Shown in pieces: positions 13,851 to 25,500 of a DNA stretch of 64,000 bases (its first letter is position 1; every line of letters begins with the position of its first letter). Source of the DNA: Zhengitettix transpicula (lineage: Eukaryota; Arthropoda; Insecta; Orthoptera; Tetrigidae); contig CM073593.1 of assembly GCA_037074705.1 (NCBI GenBank), forward strand, positions 58,781,501 to 58,845,500, in the 5' to 3' direction. Below the pieces are notes generated by a model. That model was given only the letters and a program-made list of their open reading frames with translations. It was not told the DNA's origin and ran no database searches. The translations under genes were made by a program, and so were the position numbers.

Positions 13851-13853
<3 letters not shown>
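11853..13853. other. non-coding DNA with a GC-richer repeat-like patch
   Basis: At 12090-12330 there is a compact GC-richer block. On the minus strand it contains GGGTTCAACTCC, a good match to a polymerase III B-box. Next to it is an inverted repeat: GGAATTCGCC at 12107-12116 pairs with GGCGATTCC at 12128-12136. It could be a SINE fragment on the minus strand, but I find no clear A-box. The rest of the stretch has no recognisable feature. Confidence 0.4.

Positions 13854-13889
<36 letters not shown>
13854..13889. repeat. (TA)n microsatellite
   Basis: An uninterrupted TA tract of about 36 bases in AT-rich DNA. It is not preceded by a SINE-like body. Confidence 0.97.
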
Positions 13890-13894
<5 letters not shown>

Positions 13895-14968
13895 ATATTA
13901 CAAACCTTTACAGTTTTTTATATAATAATTATATAAAACAAGTTGTCCTGAATTATTTATTTTTTTTTGTTTATCGATTCTTTATAAACAATTTTCCTTA
14001 AATTATTAAATTACAATGAACTGGATAACACTTTTTTTTTAAAAAAATTACCAAGTTCGAATTTAATATCCGATTATATTACTACGTCGAATATATTTGC
14101 CAAGTAAAATACATGTTTTCGACAATGTCGACTCGCACAGCGAAAGTTTGGTGAATGTCTCCAGTGGATGTACGTTCAGACCCAATCTCCAAATTGACAT
14201 TTCTGAGAGTAGGATCCATTTTCATATAAATCGTTACTGTTTAGTAATTCATTGTCATTCTATGTTACAGAGTTTCCTGCAGTGCGCATAGCAGGTTATA
14301 ATTGTACTTTTGATTGGAACTAAAAGTTTCTGCTTTCGTACAAACTTCCGCATTTTTTTCCAGTAAATTTCATGTTTCATTCCAGCTGCTCACTAAACAC
14401 AAATAAATGTGTACGATCGTGCATTTATTATTTAAAAATGGATACATCGATCTGAACCCAATAATGCCTCTTCGAAGGATGTTCTAACTCATGTGTGCAT
14501 TTTAATCTCCCTTCACATTTATTTATTTTTTATATAACCGTTGGAGACAGAATATATTAATTGCAAACATACTTATTTTCCACGGTGTGACCTGAGCCTA
14601 AATTAATTCTTGATTCTTTCGATATAATACGTATGTATTTATTTAATCTACAAATGTTTTCCTGGTGGTAGATGCTTGAAATAATTCAATAAGGGAAATT
14701 ACAATGATGGGAAATAGGGTATATTAATATAATTATTTTAAAATATAAGCTAGGTTGAGGGACATTAATTCAAAATGTAAATACATGTAAAAGATTATTT
14801 TAAAAAAAGAATTAATATTGTACTGGCCTGTAAAGTAGAAAAGTGGAAAGATATCTGAAAATAGAATTTGTTTAACTAACAAGGAGACAAGGAATGATAC
14901 AATTTTTCTTTAGTTTATAACGGAGCACTATCACTTTACTTTACTTTGCTACAATACACTTCACTACA
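13890..14968. other. AT-rich non-coding DNA
   Basis: No gene or RNA is recognisable. The part next to 14969 may be the 3' untranslated end of the LINE fragment that lies just upstream on the minus strand, but no poly(A) or repeat tail marks its end. Confidence 0.5.
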
Positions 14969-15660
14969 CTACCCTAAATTCACTAGAGAGTTCGAATTAA
15001 ATCTAAATTTTCTTTCCGTTTGAGGACTTTCTCCGAAAAATCTTGCTGGTAAATTGTTCCAGTTTTTTACTGTCCTATTTAGGAATGAGTATTTTCCATC
15101 TGCGTTTTGCTGTCTGGTATTTAGCTTCAACATGTGGTCAGTCCTCCCGTACCGAGTCGGTTCTCTCAATCTGTCTCGATTTCATTGCCAAGGTTTTTGA
15201 CCTGCAAAGGCTTCAAACAATGTAGCCTGACTCTTTCCCTTCTCGTCTGTAGTGTATCACACCCTAGCAGCTTTACTTTTTCGATCCGATGCCCAGGTCC
15301 TATCTCTACGAATTTTTCGGCCCTTTTCTGAACCCTTCCTCAGGATTTTTTTCTGATTTTTCCTATATAGATACCAGGATTCTGCACCATATTTCATTGG
15401 TGGGTGTACTAATGATAGATATGCTATTTCCTTGGATTTTGCATTTCCCTTTTTGAGACATCTCATTACAAAATGCAAAAATATTCCATGCTTTCCTTGT
15501 AGCATAATTTAACTGCTCCTTCCATCCCAGCTTACCGTTAAAATAAATGCCTAGGTATGTACAGTTTGTCTCCTGGGCCACTGTTTCATCTTCTATTTGG
15601 TATTCCACGCATTTTGTAAGCACATTTTGGTGAAACTGGTCGCCTTCTGCCATTTTATTT
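14969..15660 (-). pseudogene. C-terminal part of a non-LTR retrotransposon ORF2
   Basis: Minus-strand frames, joined by frameshifts, give the region after the RT catalytic core. The first block is a thumb block TNCTYLGIYFNGKLGWKEQL (about 15570-15510). Next is a block with LSLVHPPMKYGAESWYLY (about 15425-15370). Last comes the terminal motif KYSFLNRTVKNWNNLPA near 15090-15040, the usual C-terminal landmark of many insect LINE ORF2 proteins. The frame ends at a stop at 14969, probably the natural end of the protein. At least two frameshifts separate the blocks and the catalytic palm is absent, so it is a 5'-truncated, inactive copy. It belongs to another LINE lineage than the 8330-9150 copy. 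Confidence 0.88.
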
Positions 15661-17840
15661 CGCTAATCCCATGTGCTAATATGATCCAGAGTGATTTACA
15701 AAGTACTGGTCAAGATGATCAATCATGAATAGTAATGGCCATCGGTCTTCTTTGTGGTTGTCCTAATTTTATTTTCATAAAGTAATTTTTGATCGGCCAA
15801 CTTAATCCTCTTTCTAACATGTATTTGAATGGGATTAACGCAAACGGACCTACGATCGATTGTGGAGATTTCCAAGTCACGGGTGTTGATTTTGACGTAT
15901 TAGAAAGCACTAAAATTTAAAGATACCGATGAAATTAAACAAAGAAATACTGGATGTTGAGTGTCCATCCAAATATAACGGATCTTCAAATCCTCTCACA
16001 TGTACAAGAGACTCGTGCAGCTGTTGAAACCATTCCAGGTAGAACACTATGAGGCATTCCAACCATCCGCTGGCACGCGGGACACTATGCAGCAATGAAG
16101 TTGATAAGTTGATTTACGCAAAGTTAACATCCCGTGGCTGTCGGAGTGTTGTGCTTTGTTAATGTAACATGTGGTTTACCCGACAATGTGTTGGATGTAT
16201 GTTGTGTAATTTCGTGTGCTCACACTTCTGACACTGTGAAACGCCAAGCTTTATCTATGCTGCAGTGAATCGCTTTCACGTAGGCTATTTTCACCCAATT
16301 AAGACATTTCGCACAATATTTATACTTTTCATTACTACTTTATTATCAGAAGACTTTTAATTACTATTTATTTAAATCACTATTTATTTAAATAGCAACT
16401 AATGACCTGCTTGCGGTTACCTCATTCAGTTTTTACGTTTAATACGTTTCCATTGAAGCATTTTCAGTAGACTCCGTATTCTGTTCGCAGAAAAAAAATG
16501 TTTAAACTCAATGTGAGAGAACAGATTTTAAATACGTATGTAGAAGAATCAATTAATTATTGTCGCTTTTGTAAGTACGCAATAACAGAAAATCTCGTGA
16601 CAGTTCATTTGTAGTTTAATTCTGTGTCGCAACTTTTTAACTGCCATTTTTTTTCGCCCAGGGTATAATTTATGAGAATCAGTGACACCTTCATCCTGAT
16701 TTATTACATCACAACGTTTTAAATTGCGCGATACTCGTGAAAGCATTATTTATTTTTGGCTAAGCTTTGTACACCGAGAGAATCACAAAAAAAAATTCAA
16801 TACGCCATATATTGCATTCAGAACAAATGTGAACACACTTTTATAGGTAGAGATTATTAGAATTAAACTAATCTGGATACAGACAAATATAGCGCAATAT
16901 TTAAAGTAGAGACGTAGTACTACTACTTGTTGATGGTTTTTATGGACAGAAACATTTGCAGCACTAGCTTTATTTACATTATCACAAGTTTCTATTTTGT
17001 AAAATGTTATTCTTTTATATAGAATCACAAAATGTCTAATTAAATTAGAGTTGAGTAATACCATTGACTCATAAAAGATGACCGAAATATAATTTTACAT
17101 TAAAATAGTTTACGGTAAAGACTTGTCTGTTAATTAAGGTAGAATCATTAATGACTTCATCCTTTAATCTTTGTCACGTCCCATCCAATTTAGTGAGAAC
17201 GCAAACGTAGAATTATTTTTTTAGCAATTACGTTAATAATTAATTGATTTGTCACTAAATCGTAACGTTCGCTTTATTTGACTTACGGACTGATTATTTG
17301 CGTAATAATAATTAAAACGTGTATTTTGATTTGGAGTGTACTGATTACATTACAAAGTGTTTGTATTGTATCATCTGAATTCTCCGAAAGCGTCGAGAAT
17401 TATTTATTATTTTAAAATAGCTGATTTCCCATAATTTTCCCGGGTTTTATTTATTCAAGTTTAAAAATAGACGGGAAAAATCAGTTTTTTATGCATTAAT
17501 ATATCCATCATTTTGTAATATTGACCCCATATCACGACCATACGCGTGCGTGCCTTAACTGACTTCGGGAGTCGTATTCTTCACCTCAATAACCCCGAAA
17601 AGTTTTGATTCAACCATTTTTCCATTAATTTCACATGTGATCTCTTCCCACCCCAAGTCAATGTGTGTTCAAGGAGGACATTTTTTTTTTTCACATTGTA
17701 AGTCGTATGTGCAGTAAGTTGGGTTTATACCGCTCCATGCGTTTGTGTTGTATGCGGAACATACATACAATCATTTATATGAATAAATTATTTACATAAA
17801 TATATTGCTATAAATATTTACCATAAATGTATATTTGCGC
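15661..17840. other. AT-rich non-coding DNA
   Basis: No gene is recognised. At 16363-16395 a 16-base unit (ACTATTTATTTAAATC) is repeated twice in tandem. The part at 15900-16250 is slightly more GC-rich and may belong to an old repeat adjoining the LINE fragment. Confidence 0.5.
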
Positions 17841-18061
17841 CGACCTGCCGTGGTGCAATGGCCAGCGGCATTGCCTTGCATCACAGAGGTTCCATGTTTG
17901 AGTCCCGACAAGGGCTTTGATGTTTGTGGTCGTCCTGGTCATGAAAACTGGGGTTAATGCTGCGTTATGTAAGATGACAGTCTGGCAGTCGTCTCGGTAA
18001 GCCAAGACCTTCATGAGCTGTCTAGCCAAAGAGTAGTTCTATATATATATATATATATATA
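17841..18061 (+). mobile_element. tRNA-derived SINE with (TA)n tail
   Basis: The head begins CGACCTGCCGTGGTGCAATGG. It contains a polymerase III A-box TGGTGCAATGG at 17851-17861, which fits TRGYNNANNGG. A B-box-like GTTTGAGTCCC follows at 17896-17906, 45 bases downstream, which fits a tRNA-type internal promoter apart from one base. A body without coding capacity follows, and the element ends in a TA tract at 18040-18061, a common SINE tail. I do not recognise the family with certainty. It is a SINE rather than a tRNA gene because no acceptor stem can be formed and the B-box is altered. Confidence 0.8.
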
Positions 18062-19883
18062 TGGTGTTTTTGTGTAATTATACGTACTTCAGTTGCAATA
18101 GTATCAATAATATAATACCAATCTTTCGGCAAATGTATGCAAATAATTACTTCCTAGAAATCGTGGATATTTCATCAATAAATCTCTTTGTATTTTGTGT
18201 TTCACTCGAATTAACGAATATACATTTTTTCGTATAATGTTTCTGGTACTTTCACATTTACGACATTGAAGTAGTAGATCAAGGGTTGTGCTATATAGAT
18301 GTACGCCATTTACATTTTAGCTAACCGTCTCAACAAACGAAGCATACTGCACAAAAACATCCAACTTGATGTTTTTGAACGAAAGAGACTACGCTTGAGA
18401 AACTCCTTTCTCTTTTTTTCTTTGTGTCAATTATTTGTAAATTGCAACGGCAGACAGAAAATCCAGCTTGTAATTTATTCCGTCCACGAACCACCGTCTC
18501 TCTGGTAACATAATCCCACCGAAACCTTTATTTCTCTTCCAGCCACGCGTGGCGATTCTTCCTTTTACTTTCCGTCTGAATTTTTCCATCTACAAATCTC
18601 TGGAGCGGAATGCTACGCCCCTTGGACTTGGCAACGTTGCCGCACAGGAGAAAGGTGCGCTTTTAGAGCCAAATGTGAGCTTTCTTACATATATCAAGGT
18701 TGGAACACCTTTATTATCCCTAGGGATTCATCCGCGTCCCGGAGTACGTCTACTTGAACATTGCGAACTAGTTCGGCCTGGAAATAGTAAAACGATTTCG
18801 TTTTTTTTTTGTTGGACAACTTCCCTTCAATTCAGAATATAATTCATTGGCGAGGTGTGTAATAAAAACTTTAAACCTCTGGTATTTCTTTCTATCAGTA
18901 TTATGAATATTATATTATAAATATTATTTTATTGAGATCGTATTTTAACAGAAATATGTAATAAATATATTTATAAGAAAACAGGTCGTCAATGACTTTG
19001 AATTTCCTTTTAAATGTTATTAGTTTTTTTATTTTTCTTTCAAATAAAAAATCTTACCCCAAAAGACACAGTGAACGATAACATTCGCATATTATAATTC
19101 AATTAATAAATTTGAAACCAATTGTCATTGACTTGTGAAGTGTGCAGAAAAAAATTAATGTATATTAAGTTTTTTTGTTAAGATATACAAGTGTTGACAA
19201 TTTTCCTAAGGAGCTTAAGTATCTATACGAAGTTTTACACATGAGTCACGTAATACTGATTAATATTTTAAGACATGTTTTCAATATTTAAGTGACGTCA
19301 CCAGAAAGTTACTTTGTCATGATCTTTAAGTACAATTTATCTGCCACTAATACACTAAGATAGCTTTGATTATAACGATTCGACCAATCTGTAGGGTTTA
19401 ATATTATATTTTAAGACTTCTTTTAAATATAAAACAAAATTTACGCTCGACTTTGCATAGTCGATAAGAAGTCAGATTTTCTCAACCTTATAAATAATGT
19501 TCGTAATTTAAAGTAAATTCAAGGCTAAAATTGGGAATTAAATGAATCTCGTCCATAATTTCTTATGCAACGTTCTGTTCCTCAGTGTTCACATTAATAA
19601 TGAACTGCAACGCCTCTAGCAAACTTCTAGTATTTATTAAGCAATGTCGAGGAACGCAATATATCGAATTTACAGTCTGAAAAATTCACTTAATCTACAT
19701 AATGTACTATTCTTGTAACAGTGTCTCAAAACTTCCAAGCGAATAGTTTAGTTATTAGTTTGTATCTCACTCTTCTCAGCTCCTGAGAGTGACTATATCC
19801 AGGAGAATTAATACGCTCCGCATTATATTTGTTTTCTCCCCAACTACAAAAATTTAAAATGAAAAAATTTACTTATAATTGAA
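18062..19883. other. AT-rich non-coding DNA
   Basis: A 97-codon plus-strand frame (18549-18842) sits in a GC-richer patch. It has no recognisable domain and I do not call it a gene. Nothing else was recognised. Confidence 0.5.
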
Positions 19884-20120
19884 AATAATTAATACGTAAG
19901 CCGATTCAGACAAAATAAGTGATAATATATACCTTTTCATCTTTTGAGTTTTATCAACTGACGAGTGAAGTTATGTTGCTCTAGGCTCTTCTTCGCACCT
20001 GAGGAAAGGAACAAGGATACCAGAAACATTGTGTGTTGTTTATATTATGACTTATTTTGTCTGAATTGGCTATCTTTCTTATTAACAAAAATTTTATTGC
20101 ATAAACCAACGTTTCATTAT
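19884..20120 (+). mobile_element. foldback element with hammerhead-like motif (copy at 19.9 kb)
   Basis: Inverted arms are visible. CCGATTCAGACAAAATAAGT and the following bases (19896-19933) are the reverse complement of 20038-20074, which contains ACTTATTTTGTCTGAATTGG with few mismatches. Between the arms lies a segment TCAACTGACGAGTG...GCTCTAGGCTC. It is shared with the element at 57.4 kb and, more weakly, with the one at 41.5 kb. A hammerhead-type core follows just before the right arm (see the ncRNA entry). No coding capacity. The outer ends are estimated by alignment with the 57.4-kb copy, and I found no exact flanking direct repeat here. Confidence 0.65.
19995..20034 (+). ncRNA. hammerhead ribozyme-like motif, type I arrangement
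   Basis: The order is GCAC, CUGAGGA (19999-20005), a linker that can form a short GG/CC helix II, GAAA (20023-20026), CAUU and GUGU (20031-20034). CUGAGGA fits the invariant CUGANGA with N = G. GCAC and GUGU pair as helix I (three Watson-Crick pairs and one G-U). CAUU stands where intact relatives have CGUU, so helix III is reduced to almost nothing. Such minimal helix III versions are known to act best as dimers. Self-cleavage is an inference. Confidence 0.6.
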
Positions 20121-20339
20121 GACACTTCCCTTAAATATATTTATACTTTTATATAAGTATTTAATATATGGTGCCTTATTTATTACTGATAGAAAGGTCG
20201 CCGATTTCCTCCCTTACTACTTCATTAATATCACATTTACACATATTCTATGCTTGTTTCTTGAATTATTGACGCTGAAAGCATGTTTCACTCTTATCAG
20301 GATTAATTTTTTCTGTCCCTTATTCACTCCTGCCACACA

Positions 20340-20570
20340 CTTTAGCGTGTCAAAGTACAGTGATACGAAAACTGCAAAGCTAGTGTATAGGGCGTATTTC
20401 AGTTCCTTAATGCGTTATGGCACTATGTTTTGGAGTGTCTTCTCACGTACAGATAGACTTTCGAGCCCCGAAGCGTGTAATTAGGATAATGTGTAGGGTA
20501 AATTATAGGACTGTGCAGAGATTCATGGAAGGAGGTCTTTCACGTCAACTCAATGACGATATTTGTAATA
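20340..20570 (+). pseudogene. non-LTR reverse transcriptase C-terminal fragment
   Basis: The plus-strand frame reads SVSKYSDTKTAKLVYRAYFS and then SLMRYGTMFWS. These correspond to the post-catalytic block of Jockey-type RTs (usual form LKLVYFAYFHSIMTYGIIFWG). After a frameshift near 20470 the adjacent frame continues with KRVIRIMCRVNYRTVQRFM, the next block of the same proteins (kAVRIM...R.SCR.LF). Both ends are truncated, so no functional product is possible. It is a further independent LINE relic. Confidence 0.8.
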
Positions 20571-22156
20571 AATAATTATGATAAACTCGGATATAAAATT
20601 ATTGTATTCATGCATAAACTTAAAATCTTAATACTATAGTGTTAATAGTAAATATGTAGCAACAGAAGTTATTTTATTTAAAAAATTAGTGATATTATAA
20701 TAATTGTGGATTTTATACAAAAAATTAATTTTAATTTAATTTTAATAATTTGTTAATGTTAACTTATCTTGTACATTATTATTTCGTTTACTAAGTTGTT
20801 AATTATAGTTATACAATAAAATGTATGACTCTTTCACAACCTTGACGCTTTAGCATCTATCGAAAATGAATTTATTATATTCTCTAGATTCCTTTCACTT
20901 CTCGAAACATTAATGAATATCACTTTCATTCAGGCATCCACTTGCCCCTCTTCCACTGCTGACATATTGTATTCAGTTTGTTCCAAATAGAATTTGATGT
21001 ATAGACACAAATTTACTCTCTGATCGTAGACCGACTAATAAATTATGTTGCCGACTTGTTTCACGAGAAACCTGTTGCTATGGCGCTGTTCACCTTTAGT
21101 ATCCTACATTTTCCGCGGTTGCGTAAAAAATTTTTTTTATTAAAGTGTGCACCCGCTGACTATGAGTCATTCAATTGAGTTGTAATATTTCACCACACAA
21201 TTGTACAGATCAAGGCGGAACGCAGCAGCCACGCAACACAACACGGGAAATAGTAACCAATTAATAGCATCAATTTCGTTATTTTTCCCAAACACGTGTA
21301 ACGTATCTATAATGTGCATAGTACATAGAAATCATAGCAGTATATAAAGTTCTCCTAGGACAATAGGGACTGAATTGAGCAGTTAAATTTTTCAGAACAT
21401 TTTAACAATGAAAGAAATAATTGGAATCTATTAAATGAATCTTTTTAGAATTTATTGCGTTTATATGTTGCGGTCTCAGATGTGTGGGGTAGGCTTGAAG
21501 AGTTTTGGAGAGGGGACAAGCTCCAATAACCGGATTTTTTGTTGGCTTCGAGTTGAGTGATGAGGGACTCCATTCGTCCATTCCTCTTCAGAGGCAGAGA
21601 GACAGTTATCCGCAAAATGTGTCTGGATAAAAGCGCGATTACTTCACATAATTGGACGATGGACTGATCTCGTTTCGCGTAATGGGCGGTTATTTGTCTC
21701 TGATTGCCACGGAGAAGCCGTCAGCAGGGCCGAAAGCCACCAGCAAAAGTTCGTGGAAACTCTGATGGACTTCGACGGTTATCATCTCTCACTCTGGAAA
21801 AGTGACTATTATTTTAAACGCACAAATATTTTCTTTGTGTCTGAAGATATCACAAATTCAGTAAAATGAGTTGAAATGATGCATAATTATACTCATAACT
21901 TTGATACTTGAAAAACGAAAATAATTGGTAATCCCGCGACTGGAAATACGTACACGTTCGTTCTCCGTTTAATAAGTCACAATTTGTATTTCACTGTCAA
22001 AACAATTATAAAAACATGAAATTGTTTTGAAGTATCATTTTTTTAAGTGTGTGTACTGAAGAAATAAATTTTTTCTACAACAAACCATTTAATAATAAAT
22101 AATAATGAGTATTTTTATTATTAAGTTAAAATAAACGTCCATTGTAATAGACATTT
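20571..22156. other. AT-rich non-coding DNA
   Basis: No gene is recognised. A GC-richer patch at 21480-21790 contains no long open frame and no recognisable repeat. It may be conserved non-coding DNA. Confidence 0.5.
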
Positions 22157-22257
22157 TAAAATTATTTAATTAAACGATGTTTCTGTATATTATTTTACTT
22201 AAGATATATTACACGACCAAATATTAAAAAAAATGCTAACCTAAATTTTTTTGGTTA

Positions 22258-22301
22258 ACAGCGTGACGTTTCGGTTTTTATTTGTATCCTCTTCAGGCTG
22301 C
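22258..22301 (-). ncRNA. hammerhead ribozyme-like motif
   Basis: On the minus strand CUGAAGA (22296-22290) is followed by a loop closed by GG/CC, then GAAA (22272-22269), then CGUC. This gives the ACGU-H minimal helix III with a GUC cleavage triplet, the preferred type. CAGC just before the core can pair with GCUG two bases beyond GUC, a shifted helix I. Activity would probably need dimerisation. Confidence 0.5.
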
Positions 22302-22439
22302 GGTATGAATTAAATGCGTTGTAGTCATAAATGTTTCCACTCTGAAGAATCTCTGTAATTAATACTAATTGTAACAAATCATCTTGATAGCCAGACTAGA
22401 AAAGGTTTATAATTTTAAATTCCCTTCATTCTAATCACA

Positions 22440-22480
22440 GCCCGAAGACGTTACAAATAAATACCGAAATGTACGCTGTC
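22440..22480 (+). ncRNA. degenerate hammerhead-like motif, right arm
   Basis: CCGAAGA (22442-22448) replaces CUGAAGA with one change, and GAAA lies at 22466-22469, followed by UGUA and CGCUG. CAGC upstream pairs with GCUG downstream. The U-to-C change in the conserved core predicts loss of activity. It is included as the partner of the minus-strand motif in the same element. Confidence 0.4.
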
Positions 22481-22586
22481 AACGAAAAATTATTTTTGTT
22501 AAAAAAAATTGAATAGTGAAAAGTCTGATAATTATCCTTTAATATATATTAATAAATGTAAGAGGTCGTTAAATAAAATTATTTAA

Positions 22587-25500
22587 ATAAATTTCTCAAT
22601 TTTCACTATAAACTTAATTTCTTCAGGAGCTTTTGGATATTTGCCATAGTCATCTTACATTCGATCCTTCCTGTTTTCATTTAAATATTAAGCTCATCTG
22701 TTTTCCTACAAATCGAAAAAATTCATTAGAAAGTTTTTGTTTCAATAAATTGGTGACTAATTAAAACCATTGAGGTAATATATAAAATGAATACAGTATA
22801 ACAATATAAAAAATTTATAAGTTGACACGTTCTAAAAGCGTTATTGCGATATATTTTTTCAGTAGTCGTCACGTATGAAAAAACACAGACAGAAACGCTT
22901 GAACGTGAAATACAAGGAGTAAGAGAAATGGCAATTTGCTACTGTTCGTGGAAACTCTGTATTAAATAAGCCGTGTGAAGGACTTGATAACAAATTTAAT
23001 TATAGTAAGATATATTTAAGTACACATTAATAAACATTCTTATAATTCAAAAAAATATTAAACACACGCTGTTTGGGCTGAAAGGTTTGTCTTGTTGCTA
23101 TAAACATTTCTTCAATCTTATAATATTAAAACAAACCTTAATAGCATGAAGAGTGTACGAATAAGTACCGATACGTAGCACTGTTAATTTGAAAAATTGT
23201 ATGATTAATAAAACAAATTATAATTTATATTATTTAATGGCGCGTTAAATATATTTTGATATAAATAAGATATTAAAATATCACGCATGTATTTAGCCTT
23301 AAATTATAGCTGACAAGTTAAGGCACTTAGTCTCGATGTGTCTTAAGTTTATTGATGGCGTGATATGTAAATGATATTTAGTTTCTAATCCCAGCTCTAA
23401 ATCAGTTTCTTCGATCAAAGTACGAGTACATTTATTTGTCTCGGACATTCTGCGTCGGAAAATTCATTAGGTTCTCCAATGAGTAGATACTCGCCTGGTC
23501 CTGGGTGGACATTTTAATAACCCAAAGATATTAAATAAAGCCTCTTAGGACCTGAGCGCCGCTTTAGCCCTCGCTTCAACTTCATCTTCAGCGTAATTAT
23601 GCCAGTGGTATTTAGGGAAACGTCCTCTAGCGGAAAATACCTCTCTGCCTTCATCAGTAAGAGAATTGTTTTCTTCGTGCGCAAGAAATGTATTCTGCAG
23701 TCGCCCCTTGCGTGTGCCGCGGGAACGTAGATTAAAATTCAGCTTTAAACAAACTCTTGATTCTGAGCTTGAAATGGAAAAAAGTCTAAATCTAGTTTTT
23801 ATTTGCCAACCAGTTGGTAACCCATCCTTCTGACGGGATTTAAAGCATTTGTGTATCACGTATATAGTTGATAGTCTACGGCTTGGCTCTATTTACTTTT
23901 GTTGACTCTGTCTATAATATTATATTCTCGCATAACATGAATAGAAATAATTTTGTTTACATCCTAATAACATATTCATTTATATTTAATCATGTTCGTT
24001 ACATGTCTCATGTTATAACACGGCTGTTTCCTCACCTAGACGTACTCAAACCATCAACATGAACCGGAAAAATAAAACAATTGTGCAGTGTGAATTTTAA
24101 GAAAAAAATTTTTTGTGCCTGACAATTTAGGAAGCCCCAAAATTTATTTAAAATTTCAGAGAGAAACTGTTCAGCCGTTTTTTTGTGAAGTGATCGAAAT
24201 CTCTCCCCAGACAATTTTAAATTCACGTTGTCAAACGTTCGATTATTCTTTCAACGTGACACGTGATATTTTTATTCCTGCTTATGGTTCTATAGAACAA
24301 CGAAAAAGTTTAATGGAAATCTTCCCGACCGTCTTCTTGTGAAAAACAAGCAAAACTAACGTGAAAGTCATAAACTCGGATATCGGTACTGATATATTGG
24401 TTTTACTTAAAAAAATTTAATAAAATAATTAAAATTTAGGAGTGCATCTTTTCAATACTAATATAATTTTTCTCGAATGCCTTTTAAAATTTGAAGTAAA
24501 AATCCATTATTTATTTTTTGGCAAAAAAACAGTATTTTGTCAATATTAAACAATCGTTCGGCTTGCACAGTCATATTTATGTATATTATACCGTAGTTAG
24601 GGGTACATGGAATTCCATATAATAAGTTTTAATCATTATTTTGTACTCATATCAATCTTATTACTTATATTCGTATATTACATTTATTATGCTCAAATTA
24701 CTAACATGTATTATCCGTATTAAAAAATAATTTTTTTTAAAATTTCATTTCACTGTAGTAAATTTAGTTAATTTTCAAATACTTAAAATTTAATTTTCAA
24801 TGCGACTGATGTCTATAAATTCAATTCAAACTCCAGATTTCAATCAATGACAAATTGAGCACTTTTATATATTTAAATGTCGGTAGGGTTTGTGGCTCTG
24901 CATTTATAATTCTATTTCTATTGTCGGAACAATAAAATTTATAGGTTGAAAACTAAAATTTTAATAAAATTATAATTTTAACACATTATGTCTTAAGAGA
25001 GCAAAATTTCACTTTTCTGAAATAAAAAAAAATCCAAATATCAACCAATTATTCAATTTTTATTTTTTAATTTCAAATCATTTTTATTTTGTCAACATAA
25101 CATAGGACAATTAAGAGAGCTAATTTGTTTATTAACATTACAACATAAAAACAGAAATTAAAGTTCAGAATTAAAAATAAAGACGGTTAACTATATACAT
25201 ACCTACTTGTTACATTATTTGTTCGTGAATAACACCTGATCTATCAATGAACACGAATTCTGACAGAAGCTTCAACTCATATCATTCATATTTTCTATAA
25301 TGGGTTATCAAAACGTGTAAATAATTCACGAACATGGTCCAAAGTTAATTGTTTTATTGTATAATCAATTATTAAATTATTTCAATAAATTGTTATATTT
25401 TATTTTATGTTTGTTTATGTACATTATTATTCAACTTTAAGTTGTTAAGCTATAAATTTTATTATTTTGACAATAGACGAAGATTGTGGCGTAAGACCAA

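Larger units (their letters stand above)
22157..22586. mobile_element. foldback element with two hammerhead-like motifs (22.2 kb)
   Basis: The two halves are inverted copies. CTGAAGA...CCGAAACGTCACGCTGTTAACC is read on the minus strand at about 22300-22250. The related CCGAAGA...CCGAAATGTACGCTGTCAACG is read on the plus strand at 22442-22490. The arms read outward from a central spacer of about 140 bases. TAAAATTATTTAA occurs at 22157-22169 and again at 22574-22586. It could be a 13-bp target-site duplication, but its low complexity makes chance possible. No protein is encoded. Confidence 0.6.

Noticed and set aside
20119..20484. 121-codon plus-strand frame as a membrane protein
   Set aside because: The hydrophobic first part is translated AT-rich DNA. 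Only the last 45 residues match, and those belong to a LINE reverse-transcriptase relic.
22600..22640. CUGAAGA ... GAAAA on the minus strand near 22626 as another ribozyme core
   Set aside because: The helix II segment does not pair, the following bases are AAUUG rather than CGUH, and there is no inverted arm.
23545..23859. 104-codon minus-strand frame
   Set aside because: No family motif, no convincing start context, and a locally GC-richer segment explains the openness.
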